DNA of 64,000 bases from Acidobacteriota bacterium (GTDB taxonomy: Bacteria > Acidobacteriota > Terriglobia > Terriglobales > Acidobacteriaceae). The number at the start of each line of letters is the position of its first letter. The first letter of the stretch is position 1. Below are positions 26,004 through 35,500 of the stretch, piece after piece. The position numbers and the translations under genes were made by a program. The stretch covers positions 34,290 through 98,289 of the forward strand of contig JAJYVU010000008.1 of NCBI GenBank assembly GCA_021791875.1, read 5' to 3'. The notes beneath the pieces were generated by a model. The model was not told the DNA's origin, searched no databases, and saw only the letters and a program-made list of their open reading frames with translations.

Positions 26004-26375
26004 CTAGGCGTCCTTCCGTCTCCTTTGCGAGCGGCCCAGCAACTCGTCAATCCGAGCCTTCATGCGCTCCGATCGATCCACGTGAAAGCTCAAATCCGGC
26101 ACATGCCGCTTGCCCGTGCGCTCCTGCAATTCATGCCGGATGTAGCCGCGCGCCGCCATCAGTCCCTCGACGGTCTCTTCCTCGGCTTTTGGTCCGCCGT
26201 CCACGGCCACCCATACCTGCGCGGACTTGCCACCCGGATTGAGAATCACCTGGCTTACGTAAGCAAAGCTGATGCGCGGATCGCTCAACTCTCCCTCGAT
26301 CATCGCGCTGATCTCCTCGCGCAGCGACTCGGCTACGCGATCCTGGTGATGCTTCCTGCCTCTTGACTCCTGCAT
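26004..26375 (-). CDS. rbfA: Ribosome-binding factor A
   Basis: RbfA is a small KH-like protein needed for 16S rRNA 5'-end maturation and 30S assembly. The 123-residue product has the family start RVAESLREEISAMIEGELSDPRI, a central strand region and the late VPDLSFHVDRSERMKARIDELL motif. AGGAAG lies 5 bp before the ATG. It is the first gene of a run with nrnA. The usual upstream partner genes nusA and infB are not present here. Confidence 0.94.
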   Translation of the reverse strand: MQESRGRKHHQDRVAESLREEISAMIEGELSDPRISFAYVSQVILNPGGKSAQVWVAVDGGPKAEEETVEGLMAARGYIRHELQERTGKRHVPDLSFHVDRSERMKARIDELLGRSQRRRKDA

Positions 26376-26617
26376 TTCTACTTCCTAGGGGGTAAACCTG
26401 AGAGGATAACAGAGACCGGGCGATTGCGATCACAAATCTGCAACAGAAATCCGTGCCGGAATCGATTTTCTTCGCGCGCTGCCGTGCAATCCGGAGGGTG
26501 CTTCCTGTAACAGGCTGATTTCGCGCAGGTTGAGGCAAACGCCGCAAAAATCCGGCCTCCGGGAGCAATTTTGGTGTGACATCCATGGGTCGAAGAGTGC
26601 TGATGAGGTCGAGCGCA
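26376..26617. other. Intergenic stretch upstream of rbfA
   Basis: Together with the adjoining repeat element, 368 bp separate rbfA from the lipoprotein gene. The part nearest rbfA should contain its promoter, but no clear hexamer pair was found. No gene or RNA is seen. Confidence 0.4.
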
Positions 26618-26746
26618 TAGAGCATCTTCACCGATGCTATGAGATGTCTATAAGGTGTCCTGGATCGATCCGGTGTGGCCGTTCTTTGATGGAACGTCCA
26701 CGCCAACTTCCTTGTTCTCCCCTACACCTTCAGTGAAAACGCCCTA
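26618..26746. repeat. MITE-like dispersed repeat, copy 1 (129 bp)
   Basis: This copy and the one at 28838-28954 share 43 identical bases in the centre (26662-26704) and further similarity to both ends. The ends form an imperfect 14-bp inverted repeat: tagagcatcttcac at 26618-26631 and gtgaaaacgcccta at 26733-26746. Both ends are bordered by TA, as expected for a TA target duplication. The final cta is the stop codon of the minus-strand lipoprotein gene. Confidence 0.75.
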
Positions 26747-27166
26747 GGGGCAGGTGAGCTGCGCCGAGCCCTCGATGGTGCACCCGCCGCCGCAGGCAGT
26801 TAAGGCGAGGCAACTGGCTTGCCCAATGGGAAAACTCCATGCATTCACGTCGTAGATGCCTTTGGCGCCGCTCCCGCAGGTTGCCAGCCCGTTGGCTGAA
26901 ACCGTTACATCCTTGGTGGTGGCGTTGTTCTGGCACACGACCCAGTTGGCGGAGAAGGGCGTACTCGTCAGCGGAGCCGAGCTCCAGTGCGCCGTCGCGG
27001 TGAACTGCACCGTTCCGCCCGAACTGCTCGCGTCCGCCGTGACAGGGCTCACGGTAATGGCTTTGAGCACGCGGCTCGTCATCGAACTGTTCCCGCCGCA
27101 GCCGCCGAGCAATGCGGCTACGGCTGATAGCGCAGCAAGAAAGGCTAATCCACGCCGGAGACGCAT
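26744..27166 (-). CDS. Small lipoprotein with Ig-like (BIG) domain character
   Basis: The 140-residue product has a lipoprotein signal peptide with lipobox LLGGC (Cys23), then a segment ITVSPVTADASSSGGTVQFT and NWVVCQNNATTKDVTVSANG that looks like a bacterial Ig-like (BIG2) domain, and a Cys-rich end. Its stop codon is donated by the end of the repeat element, so the C-terminus may have been changed by the insertion. Location would be the periplasmic side of a membrane. The role is unknown. Confidence 0.7.
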   Translation of the reverse strand: MRLRRGLAFLAALSAVAALLGGCGGNSSMTSRVLKAITVSPVTADASSSGGTVQFTATAHWSSAPLTSTPFSANWVVCQNNATTKDVTVSANGLATCGSGAKGIYDVNAWSFPIGQASCLALTACGGGCTIEGSAQLTCP

Positions 27167-27229
27167 GGTAAACCCTCCCCGGGTATCATTCTGGCACCAA
27201 AGAGTGGCTACGGGCAGCGATTCTGCGAA

Positions 27230-28744
27230 TTACGGACTATCCAGTGCTTCCACCCTGTCGCGGTCAGTCACTTCGGTCAACTCGGCGAGACGGTGCGCCA
27301 GCCGCGTCTTCCACGCGTGCTCGGGGCAGCGCCAGCTCCAGTTGCCCTTCGGCAGGGACGGCACATTCATGCGCGCCTCCGAGCCCAGATCCAGCACATC
27401 CTGGGCGGGGAAGAGGCATATGTCGGCCACAGATGTGGCCGCCGCACGCATCAGCGCCCACACCTCGTCGTGATCGCTGGGATGCAGGTAGGCCTTGACC
27501 GCGGTTTTCTCGACCGCCGTTGCGCCGTTCTCCCACCAGCCGCGGGTGGTGTCGTTGTCGTGCGTGCCCGTGTAGACCACGGCGTTGCGCTCATAGCGGT
27601 GAGGCAGGTAGTTGTGCGCTCCGCGCCCGCCAAAACCAAACTGCAGCACCTTCATCCCCGGCAACTGGAAGCGCTCCCGCAGCGCATCCACCTCGGGGGT
27701 GATCAGTCCCAGGTCCTCGGCGATGAATGGCAACTCGCCCAGCTCGCGGCGCAGCGCTGCAAACAGCGCGTCACCCGGCGCCTTTACCCACTCGCCGTTG
27801 ACCGCGGTCTCTTCCTTTGCCGGAATCGCCCAGTAGGCCTCGAATCCGCGGAAGTGATCCAGCCGGATCGCGTCATACAGAACGCGCGCCCGCTGTACCC
27901 GCTCCACCCACCACTGGAAGCCGCGTGCTTCCATCACATCCCACCGGTACAGGGGATTGCCCCACCTCTGCCCGGTCTCGGAAAAATAATCCGGCGGGAC
28001 GCCCGCCACCCGCACCGGTGACAGACGCTCGTCCAGCTCGAAGAGCGCCGGATGCGTCCACACATCGGCGCTGTCGAAGTTCACGAAGATCGCGATGTCG
28101 CCCAGGAACTGAATTCCGCGCCCGGCGCAGTAAGCCCGCAGCGCCGTCCACTGCTCCTCAAAGGCGAACTGGATGGCTTCGGCCACGGCGATCTCTTCGG
28201 CCATTTCGTGACGCGCCTGAGCCAGAGCTCCGGGCTCGCGGCGCGCCAGCGGCTCGGGCCACTGATTCCAGCAGGAGTTGTCATATTTCCGTCGCAGCAC
28301 GCTGTAGAGCGCCCAGCCGGGCAGCCAGCCGGCATTGGCCTGGCGAAAGGCCTCAAACCGCGCCCACTGCTCTTGTGGCCTACTCTGCAGGAAGCGCTTC
28401 GCGGCAGACTTAAGCAGGGGCAGCTTGCGCGCCGTGACTTCGTCGTAGTCCACGTTGCCCGCGCGCCCGGGAAGCCCGGCGATGGCGTCGCCCTCAATCC
28501 ATCCCCAGTCGGAAAGGTACTCGAGTGAAATCAGCAGGGGATTGCCAGCGAACGCCGAGAGCCCCGCATACGGCGAGTTGCCAAAGCCTGTCGGGCCCAG
28601 CGGAAGCACCTGCCACCACTGCTGTTTGGCTTCGGCGAGAAAGTCGGCAAACTCGTAGGCCGCAGGGCCGAGATCGCCGATGCCGCCATACGAAGGCAGG
28701 GAGGAAATGTGCAGCAACACTCCCGAGGATCGCGCAAAGGGCAT
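27230..28744 (-). CDS. malQ: 4-alpha-glucanotransferase (amylomaltase), GH77
   Basis: MalQ moves alpha-1,4-glucan chains between acceptors and releases glucose, in maltodextrin and glycogen metabolism. The 504-residue product begins RSSGVLLHISSLPS and shows YAGLSAFAGNP, a DHFRGFEAYW barrel motif with the catalytic Asp of IRLDHF, the acid/base region IAEDLGLI, and YTGTHDNDTTRGW. It is of normal length for the short type. An agagg ribosome site precedes the ATG. A strong terminator 43 bp before the start separates it from the upstream foldase gene, so it has its own promoter. Confidence 0.95.
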   Translation of the reverse strand: MPFARSSGVLLHISSLPSYGGIGDLGPAAYEFADFLAEAKQQWWQVLPLGPTGFGNSPYAGLSAFAGNPLLISLEYLSDWGWIEGDAIAGLPGRAGNVDYDEVTARKLPLLKSAAKRFLQSRPQEQWARFEAFRQANAGWLPGWALYSVLRRKYDNSCWNQWPEPLARREPGALAQARHEMAEEIAVAEAIQFAFEEQWTALRAYCAGRGIQFLGDIAIFVNFDSADVWTHPALFELDERLSPVRVAGVPPDYFSETGQRWGNPLYRWDVMEARGFQWWVERVQRARVLYDAIRLDHFRGFEAYWAIPAKEETAVNGEWVKAPGDALFAALRRELGELPFIAEDLGLITPEVDALRERFQLPGMKVLQFGFGGRGAHNYLPHRYERNAVVYTGTHDNDTTRGWWENGATAVEKTAVKAYLHPSDHDEVWALMRAAATSVADICLFPAQDVLDLGSEARMNVPSLPKGNWSWRCPEHAWKTRLAHRLAELTEVTDRDRVEALDSP

Positions 28745-28786
28745 AATGAAAAACCTCTTCTGATACTTGCATAGATGCGCAGCCGC

Positions 28787-28818
28787 AAAAAGGCCCGTGC
28801 CGGGGCACAGGCCTTTTT
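28787..28818 (-). terminator. Rho-independent terminator downstream of the foldase gene
   Basis: The stem pairs aaaaaggcc (28787-28795) with ggccttttt (28810-28818) and inside it gtgcc (28797-28801) with ggcac (28804-28808). It has T runs on both strands. On the minus strand it ends transcription from the 28952-30928 gene before malQ. Confidence 0.85.
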
Positions 28819-28837
28819 CAATTGCTGATCAAAGTTC

Positions 28838-28954
28838 TAGCGCATTTTCACAGATGCTATGAGGTGTTTTGGATCGATCCGGTGTGGCCGTTCTTTGATG
28901 GAACGTCCACGCCCACTTCCTTCTTCTCCCCTACACCTCAGTGAAAAGGCCCTA
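28838..28954. repeat. MITE-like dispersed repeat, copy 2 (117 bp)
   Basis: The ends are tagcgcattttcac (28838-28851) and gtgaaaaggcccta (28941-28954), which are inverted repeats with 12 of 14 positions matching. The centre (28871-28913) is identical to copy 1. Inner arms gaggtg and cacctc extend the pairing, so the RNA would fold into a long hairpin. The final cta is the stop codon of the minus-strand foldase gene, as in copy 1. Confidence 0.78.
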
Positions 28955-30928
28955 ACCCTGACTTCCGACCGGGATGGCCGCCGCGTTCTGATTGATGTGG
29001 ATCCGGCCCTGCTTCTCGTACTGGTGTTCCAGATTCGTCAGGAAGACGGCAAACATCTGGTCGCGCTCCTGGCTCAGCAGCTGCTGGCGCGTTGCCTCAA
29101 AGTGCGCCTGGATTTCCGCCGCGTCCGGCAACTGCTTCTGCGTAATCTGGGCCACGACGCCGCTGCGGCCGGTGTTGATCCCCTTGCTCATCTGGCCCGG
29201 AGTCAGTGTAAAGAGCGAAGGCGCCACCTGCTCCAACTCCCCGATTTCGGGTACCTGGTCGGTGCGGCCCACCAGGCCGCTGGTCATGAGAGTCGCGCCC
29301 ATCTGCTTGGCGGCCTGCGCCAGGCTGTTCAACTGATGCGCCTTGGCAGCCAGTTCATTCGTCTTTTCAGCGAGCAATCCGGGAAGCTGATCGTTGCGAT
29401 AGTCAGAAAGAATCTGGCTCTTGTATGAGGCAAACGTCGGAGCATGCGCCGGGTCAATGTTGGTCACCTGGAAGACGGCGAAGCCATTGCCGGTGCTGGC
29501 GATTTCAGGTTTGGCGCCCTTCTTCGCGGTGAAGGCTTCGCTCACCAGCTTGGAGCTGTCCTGCATATTCGGCAAGTTTGCTCCCTGCTGGAAGGGGCTC
29601 GACGTGGTCACGGAGAGCTGATGCGCGGCTGCCGTCTTGGCCAGTCCTTCCTGGGCGGCCTGCTTGGCCAGTTGCAGCGCGTACGCCTGCGCCGCCTGCG
29701 CCGTCTCTTGCTGCGTCAGCGTGGACAGAATCTCCGCCTTGACGTCGGAGAGCGGCTTCAGGTGCGCGGCCTGCTTGGCCTCGGTCTGAATGATGTGGAA
29801 GCCGAACTGCGTCCGCACCAGCCCGGAAATCTGCCCCGGCTGCTGCGAAAACGCCACATGCTGGAAGGCTGGCACCGTCACACCCCTCTTGATCCAGCCC
29901 AACTCACCGCCCTGCGACGCGCTGCCCGGATCGTCAGAGTATTTCTTGGCCAGTTGCGCAAAGTTCTTGCCGTTGTCCTTGCGGAGCTGATCGAGAATCT
30001 TCTGCGCCTTGGCCTTCGCCGTCGCCACCTGTGCCGGTGTCGCGCTCTGCGAGACGGCAATCAGGATGTGCCGGACCTTCACTTCTTCGGGCACCTGGTA
30101 CTGGCTCTGATTCTGGTTGTAATACTGCTGAATTTCCGCGTCGGTCACTTTGGGCGCGCCGCCCGGAACCTGCGTGTTGTCGAACGCGATGTACTGGACC
30201 GTCCGCGTCTCTGGAATCGCCTGCGCGTAGCGGCCGGCGTTGTCCTTAAAGTACTTCTGGAGCTGCGCATCTGTCGGGTTGATCGTCTTCCGCAGCGTAT
30301 CGGAATCCAGCACCGCATACTGGAAGTTGATCTTCGTCGCCTGCGTCGTATAGGCCGCCTGTACTTCCTCGGGCGATACCGTCACAGCGCCGCTGATCAG
30401 GTTGCGCAGACGGTTCTCCTCAATCTGCTTCTTGATTTCGTTTTCAAACTGCGCGCGCGACATATTGAACTGCTGCGAAATCAGCTGCGCATAGGCCTGG
30501 TCGCCGATGAATTTGCCGTGGGGGAACAGAATCTGTCCCCATACGCCGGTATGCAGAAAGTGGCGCACGTCATTGTTTGTGGCATGGATGCCCAGCTTGT
30601 GCGCGGCATCGAGTTCCAGATGCTGCTGAATGAGTCCCTGCCCGGCCTGCGGAATCATGAACTGCAGATAGGCGTCGGGCATGCCCTGTTCTTGCAAGAC
30701 GCGCGCCGCGAGCTGCTGCACATCGGTCATCGTGATCGTATCGGTCGCCGGCAAGAAGTGTCCCAGGATGCCGCCGTAACCGATCGTCGCGTACACATCG
30801 CTGTTTGACGCCTGGTTGTTGAAGATGCCCGGGATGAGCGTGACCACCATCGTGATGCAGGCAACCGAAATGATGATGATGAAGATGGCTTTGACGAACC
30901 GATTGTCCTTCTGGAGAAAACGAATCAT
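28952..30928 (-). CDS. Membrane-anchored peptidyl-prolyl isomerase, SurA/PpiD-like
   Basis: The 658-residue product has one N-terminal membrane segment (AIFIIIISVACITMVVTL), a SurA_N-like region to about residue 260, one parvulin rotamase domain (about 285-380, with KVRHILIAVS, YSDDPGSASQGGELGW and FGFHIIQTE), and a long helical C-terminal region. It would help envelope proteins fold at the periplasmic face of the inner membrane. The layout is that of PpiD. The ribosome site is weak. Its stop codon lies in the end of a MITE-like element, followed by a strong terminator. Confidence 0.9.
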   Translation of the reverse strand: MIRFLQKDNRFVKAIFIIIISVACITMVVTLIPGIFNNQASNSDVYATIGYGGILGHFLPATDTITMTDVQQLAARVLQEQGMPDAYLQFMIPQAGQGLIQQHLELDAAHKLGIHATNNDVRHFLHTGVWGQILFPHGKFIGDQAYAQLISQQFNMSRAQFENEIKKQIEENRLRNLISGAVTVSPEEVQAAYTTQATKINFQYAVLDSDTLRKTINPTDAQLQKYFKDNAGRYAQAIPETRTVQYIAFDNTQVPGGAPKVTDAEIQQYYNQNQSQYQVPEEVKVRHILIAVSQSATPAQVATAKAKAQKILDQLRKDNGKNFAQLAKKYSDDPGSASQGGELGWIKRGVTVPAFQHVAFSQQPGQISGLVRTQFGFHIIQTEAKQAAHLKPLSDVKAEILSTLTQQETAQAAQAYALQLAKQAAQEGLAKTAAAHQLSVTTSSPFQQGANLPNMQDSSKLVSEAFTAKKGAKPEIASTGNGFAVFQVTNIDPAHAPTFASYKSQILSDYRNDQLPGLLAEKTNELAAKAHQLNSLAQAAKQMGATLMTSGLVGRTDQVPEIGELEQVAPSLFTLTPGQMSKGINTGRSGVVAQITQKQLPDAAEIQAHFEATRQQLLSQERDQMFAVFLTNLEHQYEKQGRIHINQNAAAIPVGSQG

Positions 30929-31067
30929 GTGTGGCTAGCGACCCTTAAATTGTCAGAAGCCTCGCGCGGACGCGCCATAGCAGCGCCGCAGGCGAGGTTT
31001 TCCCGTACCTTCAGTATACAGACCGGGCCCATGAGGTGTGTTTCCGCATGCACGGCGCAGCGGTTCT

Positions 31068-31940
31068 TCACAACAGCGTGAACTGGGTAATTTCCGGCCG
31101 GCAGTTGAGCCGCACCGGGATGCCCACCGCGCCAATTCCTCGATTCACATACATCTGCGTATTGCCCAGCCGGAACAGCCCTTCGACGTAAATTCGGCCA
31201 AACCTCGGCAGGTAAAGCGGCGGCACAAACGGAAACCGGATCTGGCCTCCGTGCGTGTGGCCTGAAAGCATCAGGTCCACTCCGTAGGAGGCGATCTGGG
31301 GCAGGATGTCCGGCTCGTGCGCCATCATCACCATCGGCTCGCCGTCGCGCAGTACGCTTTTGGGAATCGCCTTATCCGGCTGCGAGGCCATGGCGCTGGC
31401 GCTGCCCAGGCCGACCACCCAGAGCCGTTTGCCGCCGCGTTCGAGGGGGATCGCCTGGTTCACCAGTGTCGGAATGCCGTGTGTCTCCAGTCCATCCTTG
31501 ACCCGCTGCCAGCCCACGACGTAGTCATGATTGCCGAGTGAGGCAAAGCGAAGCGGGCAGGCCGTCCGAGACAGTATCTCGGCGCACGGCTGGATGCGGC
31601 TGCGTCCGTATGTAATCGGAAGCGGTCCATAGCTCACAAAGTCGCCGGTGTAGAGCACCATGTCCGGCTTTAGTCCGTTGACGACCTGAACCACATGCTC
31701 CAGAAAGAAGGCCTCGTCGAATTCCTCAAAATGCAGATCGGAAATCTGCACGATCTGCATTCCGCGAAACTCATCCGGCAGTCTTGGCAGCAGGATGCTG
31801 TGCTTTTCCACCTGCAGGTAGTGCCGGCTGAACTCGATGGGATAAATCGTCGCGAGGCCGCCCGCGGCTGCCGCAATCTTCAGGAATCGGCGACGGCTCA
31901 GTCCACGGGAGGGCTCTTGAGGAGATGAAGAAGACTCCAT
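31068..31940 (-). CDS. Tat-exported metallophosphoesterase, YaeI-like
   Basis: The 290-residue product begins with a twin-arginine signal (LSRRRFLKIAAAAGG) and then has a calcineurin-like phosphoesterase domain: QISDLHFEEF (metal ligands), YTGDFVSYG, LGNHDYVVGW, MMAHEPDIL and LSGHTHGGQIRFP. The pattern and the length fit the YaeI/UDP-2,3-diacylglucosamine pyrophosphatase-like group that acts on phospholipid-type substrates. Export by Tat implies that the metal centre is loaded in the cytoplasm. It is a single gene. Confidence 0.9.
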   Translation of the reverse strand: MESSSSPQEPSRGLSRRRFLKIAAAAGGLATIYPIEFSRHYLQVEKHSILLPRLPDEFRGMQIVQISDLHFEEFDEAFFLEHVVQVVNGLKPDMVLYTGDFVSYGPLPITYGRSRIQPCAEILSRTACPLRFASLGNHDYVVGWQRVKDGLETHGIPTLVNQAIPLERGGKRLWVVGLGSASAMASQPDKAIPKSVLRDGEPMVMMAHEPDILPQIASYGVDLMLSGHTHGGQIRFPFVPPLYLPRFGRIYVEGLFRLGNTQMYVNRGIGAVGIPVRLNCRPEITQFTLL

Positions 31941-32080
31941 TCTTCCATCCTAATTGGGGTGCAGGGGGGATTATTCCGGCGAGGGCAGCAGCTTTGGAAT
32001 GCAGCGGTGCCCGGCCCCGCATGTGACCTACCCTGGGCATAACCCTGCCGGTATTTTCGTTTGGATGAGCGCTGGGACGG

Positions 32081-32109
32081 AAAAGTAAGCCGGGCAGCGT
32101 GCCCGGCTT
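32081..32109 (-). terminator. Rho-independent terminator of the BON-domain gene
   Basis: A perfect 10-bp stem (32087-32096 aagccgggca with 32100-32109 tgcccggctt) has a gcg loop and is followed on the minus strand by acttttcc. It lies 25 bp beyond the stop at 32134. Confidence 0.82.
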
Positions 32110-32133
32110 ATCGAGACTGGATTTACGCGTGCT

Positions 32134-33543
32134 CTACCACCCAAAACCAAAGTAGTAGCTGGGGCCGAAATAGTACGGGTATGGCGAGTAGTAGTAGGGC
32201 GCGGGATAGGCATATCCATACGGGTAGCCATAGGGGTATGCATAGGTTCGCGGATAACGCCCATAGTAGGAACGCCGCTGCAGTTGCGGCACACTCGACG
32301 CCAGCCGTCGCGCCTCCTGCCACGACACCGGCTGCACGGTTACCGGTGTGGCAAGGTGGAAATTTAGCACGGCTTCAGAGGGGATGTAGATCCGGGGGCC
32401 CTTGGTGGCTGACGAAATGCCCATGCCGGTCACGGCGCCCAGTCCCGCGCCCACCGCAGCGCCGGCTCCGCGGCCAATGATGCCGCCGAAAATTGCGCCC
32501 AGCACACCGCCGGTGATGGTGTTGCCGGCCGTGTATCCAGCCTTGTTGGAGCCCACGCCGGCCCAGAGATTGGTTTGCAGCGGATAGACCTGCCCGCCCA
32601 TGTTCAGTGAGGTCAAGCGCAAGTCAAGATGCGGCTTGCCGCCCAGGCTTCCCTTGGGCTCGCTTACCTGCTCCACCGTGCCCTGCAGCATCGCGCCGCG
32701 CGGAATCGCCAGCACATTGCCTTCCCAGACGTCGTTGGCTACCGTGGCGTCAAACCGCTGTCCCGGCTGAAGGTGCGCGCTGTCCAGCGTCTCTACGGTC
32801 CGCACCTGCAGGAGCGTTCCGGCTGGCACCGTGACGGGCGCGCTCGACTGTTGCGGCGGAGGGTAGTTGTTCTGGCCGTTGTACTGGTTGTAGTTCTGCG
32901 CGCCGTAGCCGTTGCCATAGGACTGGCCCACGAAGCCGTTGCCCTGATACTCCGGGCGCGGCTGCTGGCCATAGCCCTGAGTGTTTTGCGCCTGCTGCTG
33001 GCCGTAGCTTTGATTGTTCTGGGGCGGCTGTTGATCCGGCGGCGGAGGAGGAGGATTGCCTGCATCGCTCATCGCGGGCGCGGCGGATGGTGGCGCCGGC
33101 GGCGCCTGTGGCTGCTGCGCCTCCGGTGGTGGAGGCGGCGTCTGTATCTGGTTACCCTGGTAGGTCTGATCCTGGTTGTTCTGGGACTGGAAATTCTGAT
33201 TCGCGCCGGCAATGGTCAGGTTGTTCAGAATCGTGCGCACGCCGCGCACATTCGCTGTTACGCTTTCGGCTTCCTGCCACTGCTCCTGATTCTGAACACG
33301 ACCGCTGAGCGTCACCTGGCTGTTATCCACTGTCACCATGATGTTCTGGCCGCGCAGCAGGTGATTCCGGCTCAGCCTGGATGCAACCTCCTGCTGGAGC
33401 CGTGAATTTGACGCGGACATCCGGGCCATGTCGGCGTTTGCGGTTTGTGCCAACGCCCGCGGCGGAGCGTCCGCAAGCACTGCGGCCGTCAATGCGATCA
33501 TCCCAAGGCTCAATAACTTCAGAATTCGACGCTGCGTATTCAT
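32134..33543 (-). CDS. Exported BON-domain protein with Pro/Gln-rich linker and glycine zipper
   Basis: The 469-residue product is modular. It has a signal peptide (cleavage near ALA-QTANA), a BON domain (about 40-112, VTVDNSQVTLSGRVQNQE and VRGVRTILNNLTI), and a long Pro/Gln/Asn/Tyr-rich linker (about 115-235). A conserved beta-rich domain with TVPAGTLLQVRTVETLDS and FDATVANDVW comes next, then a glycine-zipper segment (GGVLGAIFGGIIGRGAGAAVG) and a Tyr/Pro-rich end (YPYGYPYGYAYP). BON domains bind phospholipid, so an outer-membrane role is likely. GGAGGTG precedes the ATG. It stands alone with its own terminator. Confidence 0.8.
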   Translation of the reverse strand: MNTQRRILKLLSLGMIALTAAVLADAPPRALAQTANADMARMSASNSRLQQEVASRLSRNHLLRGQNIMVTVDNSQVTLSGRVQNQEQWQEAESVTANVRGVRTILNNLTIAGANQNFQSQNNQDQTYQGNQIQTPPPPPEAQQPQAPPAPPSAAPAMSDAGNPPPPPPDQQPPQNNQSYGQQQAQNTQGYGQQPRPEYQGNGFVGQSYGNGYGAQNYNQYNGQNNYPPPQQSSAPVTVPAGTLLQVRTVETLDSAHLQPGQRFDATVANDVWEGNVLAIPRGAMLQGTVEQVSEPKGSLGGKPHLDLRLTSLNMGGQVYPLQTNLWAGVGSNKAGYTAGNTITGGVLGAIFGGIIGRGAGAAVGAGLGAVTGMGISSATKGPRIYIPSEAVLNFHLATPVTVQPVSWQEARRLASSVPQLQRRSYYGRYPRTYAYPYGYPYGYAYPAPYYYSPYPYYFGPSYYFGFGW

Positions 33544-33640
33544 CGCGCTTGCTCACCTCCGCGCCCGGTGTTCCGGCGCCGGCTGCAGCCAGCCGAACCG
33601 CCGCCAGGTGCTACCATGCTCAACACTTACATAGATGAAA

Positions 33641-33676
33641 AGTTGTGCCGGAAGGTGCAGTCGACACCCTCCGGCA
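33641..33676 (-). terminator. Probable terminator of pgi
   Basis: The stem pairs tgccgga (33646-33652) with tccggca (33670-33676), with extra agg/cc pairing inside. On the minus strand it is followed by caacttttc. It lies 52 bp after the pgi stop. Confidence 0.65.
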
Positions 33677-33728
33677 GATGGTTTCAGGGCATTTCTTTCC
33701 TGGATTTCAGGCTGCGTTCATTTCTCTG

Positions 33729-35369
33729 TCATCCCCGCAGGCTCTTGTAGCGGGTAATCAGAGTATTGGTCGAGCTGTCGTGCTTCAGATCCGCCGGGCC
33801 AGCCAGTTCGCCGGCAATTTTCTTCGCCAGCACCTTGCCCAGTTCTACGCCCCACTGGTCAAACGAGTTCACCTGCCACACCGTGCCCTGCGTGAAGACA
33901 ATGTGCTCGTACAGAGCCACCAGTTTGCCCAGCGCCTCCGGCGTCAGCTGCTTCAGCAGCAGCGTATTTGAAGGCCGGTTGCCTTCAAATACCTTGTGCG
34001 GGACCAGCCATTCCGGTACGCCCTCCGCTTTGACTTCCTCGGCCGTCTTGCCAAAGGCCAGCGCCTCGCTTTGCGCGAAGACGTTTGCCATCAGCAGATC
34101 GTGGTGGTTCCCCAGCGGATTCAACGTCTCGCCGAAGCCGATAAAGTCGCAGGGAATCAGCTTCGTCCCCTGGTGAATGAGCTGGTAGAACGAGTGCTGT
34201 CCGTTGGTCCCGGGCTCGCCCCAGTACACTGGACCGGTCTGGTAGCTCACCGAGTCGCCACTCAGCGTCACGTGCTTGCCGTTGCTTTCCATGGTGAGCT
34301 GCTGCAGGTACGCAGGAAAGCGCTTGAGGTATTGTTCGTAGGGCAGCACCGCGACGGTCTGCGCATCGAAAAAGTCGTTGTACCAGACGGACAGCAGGCC
34401 CATGATCACCGGCATGTTCTGCTCAAACGGCGCCGTGCGGAAGTGCTCGTCCATGGCGTGGAATCCGGCGAGCATCCGGCGGAAATTCTCCGGCCCCACC
34501 GCCAGCATGGTTGAGAGACCAATCGCCGAATCCATCGAATAGCGCCCGCCGACCCAGTCCCAGAAGCCGAACATGTTCGCCGTGTCGATGCCGAACTTCG
34601 TGACCTCGGCGGCGTTGGTCGAAACCGCGACAAAATGCTTCGCAATGGCTTTCTCATCCTTCAGCGATTCGAGCGCCCACTTCCGCGCTGTGTGTGCGTT
34701 GGTCATGGTTTCGAGAGTCGTGAAGGTCTTGGACGAAATGATGAACAGCGTCTCGTCCGCAGCCAGGTCATGCGTCGCCTCGGCAAAGTCCGTGCCGTCC
34801 ACGTTCGATACAAAGCGGAAGTTCATCTCCCGCCGCGTATAGTGCCGCAGCGCTTCGTACGCCATCACCGGACCGAGGTCCGAGCCGCCGATGCCGATGT
34901 TGATCACATTCTTGATCGGCCTGCCCGTGTGGCCCTTCCACTCGCCGCTGCGCACGCGGTCGGCAAAGGCTGACATGCGATCGAGCACCGCGTGCACCTC
35001 CGGCACCACGTCCTGCCCATCCACCTTGATTGATGCGCTTTTGGGCGCACGCAGCGCCACGTGCAGCACCGCGCGATCTTCGGTGATATTGATCTTCTCG
35101 CCCCGGAACATCGCGTCGATCCGCTCCCGCAGCCCGCTTTGGGCGGCCAGTTCCAGCAGCAGCTTCATCGTCTTGTCCGTGATGCGGTTCTTTGCGTAGT
35201 CCAGGTAAATACCTTCCGCCTCCAGGCAAAACCTGCCGCCCCGCGCCGGATCGCTCGCAAACAGCTCGCGCAGGTGCTTGCCGCGCAGCTCATCGGCGTG
35301 GTGCTTCAGTTCATTCCAGGCAGAAAGCTTGCCCAAAGGCGTCTTCGTCGTAGCTGGCGCTGTACTCAT
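33729..35369 (-). CDS. pgi: Glucose-6-phosphate isomerase
   Basis: Pgi converts glucose 6-phosphate and fructose 6-phosphate. The 546-residue product is the long type, with [27 protein letters not shown], the [15 protein letters not shown] motif, the catalytic region [18 protein letters not shown], and the C-terminal [12 protein letters not shown] signature. It lies 131 bp after the phosphohexomutase gene in the same direction. Together with the next three genes it links central sugar phosphate to GDP-mannose. Confidence 0.96.
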   Translation of the reverse strand: MSTAPATTKTPLGKLSAWNELKHHADELRGKHLRELFASDPARGGRFCLEAEGIYLDYAKNRITDKTMKLLLELAAQSGLRERIDAMFRGEKINITEDRAVLHVALRAPKSASIKVDGQDVVPEVHAVLDRMSAFADRVRSGEWKGHTGRPIKNVINIGIGGSDLGPVMAYEALRHYTRREMNFRFVSNVDGTDFAEATHDLAADETLFIISSKTFTTLETMTNAHTARKWALESLKDEKAIAKHFVAVSTNAAEVTKFGIDTANMFGFWDWVGGRYSMDSAIGLSTMLAVGPENFRRMLAGFHAMDEHFRTAPFEQNMPVIMGLLSVWYNDFFDAQTVAVLPYEQYLKRFPAYLQQLTMESNGKHVTLSGDSVSYQTGPVYWGEPGTNGQHSFYQLIHQGTKLIPCDFIGFGETLNPLGNHHDLLMANVFAQSEALAFGKTAEEVKAEGVPEWLVPHKVFEGNRPSNTLLLKQLTPEALGKLVALYEHIVFTQGTVWQVNSFDQWGVELGKVLAKKIAGELAGPADLKHDSSTNTLITRYKSLRG

Positions 35370-35500
35370 TCCATCCTTCTCCTAAAATCTTGGTGCGGGG
35401 AATCGTAACGGGTCATCAGGCGCAAAAGCCTGCTCTTCCAATTCTTGGACGCCAGACAGTGCCTTACCGTGTCTGCAATTTCTCAATATTCAAACGATCT

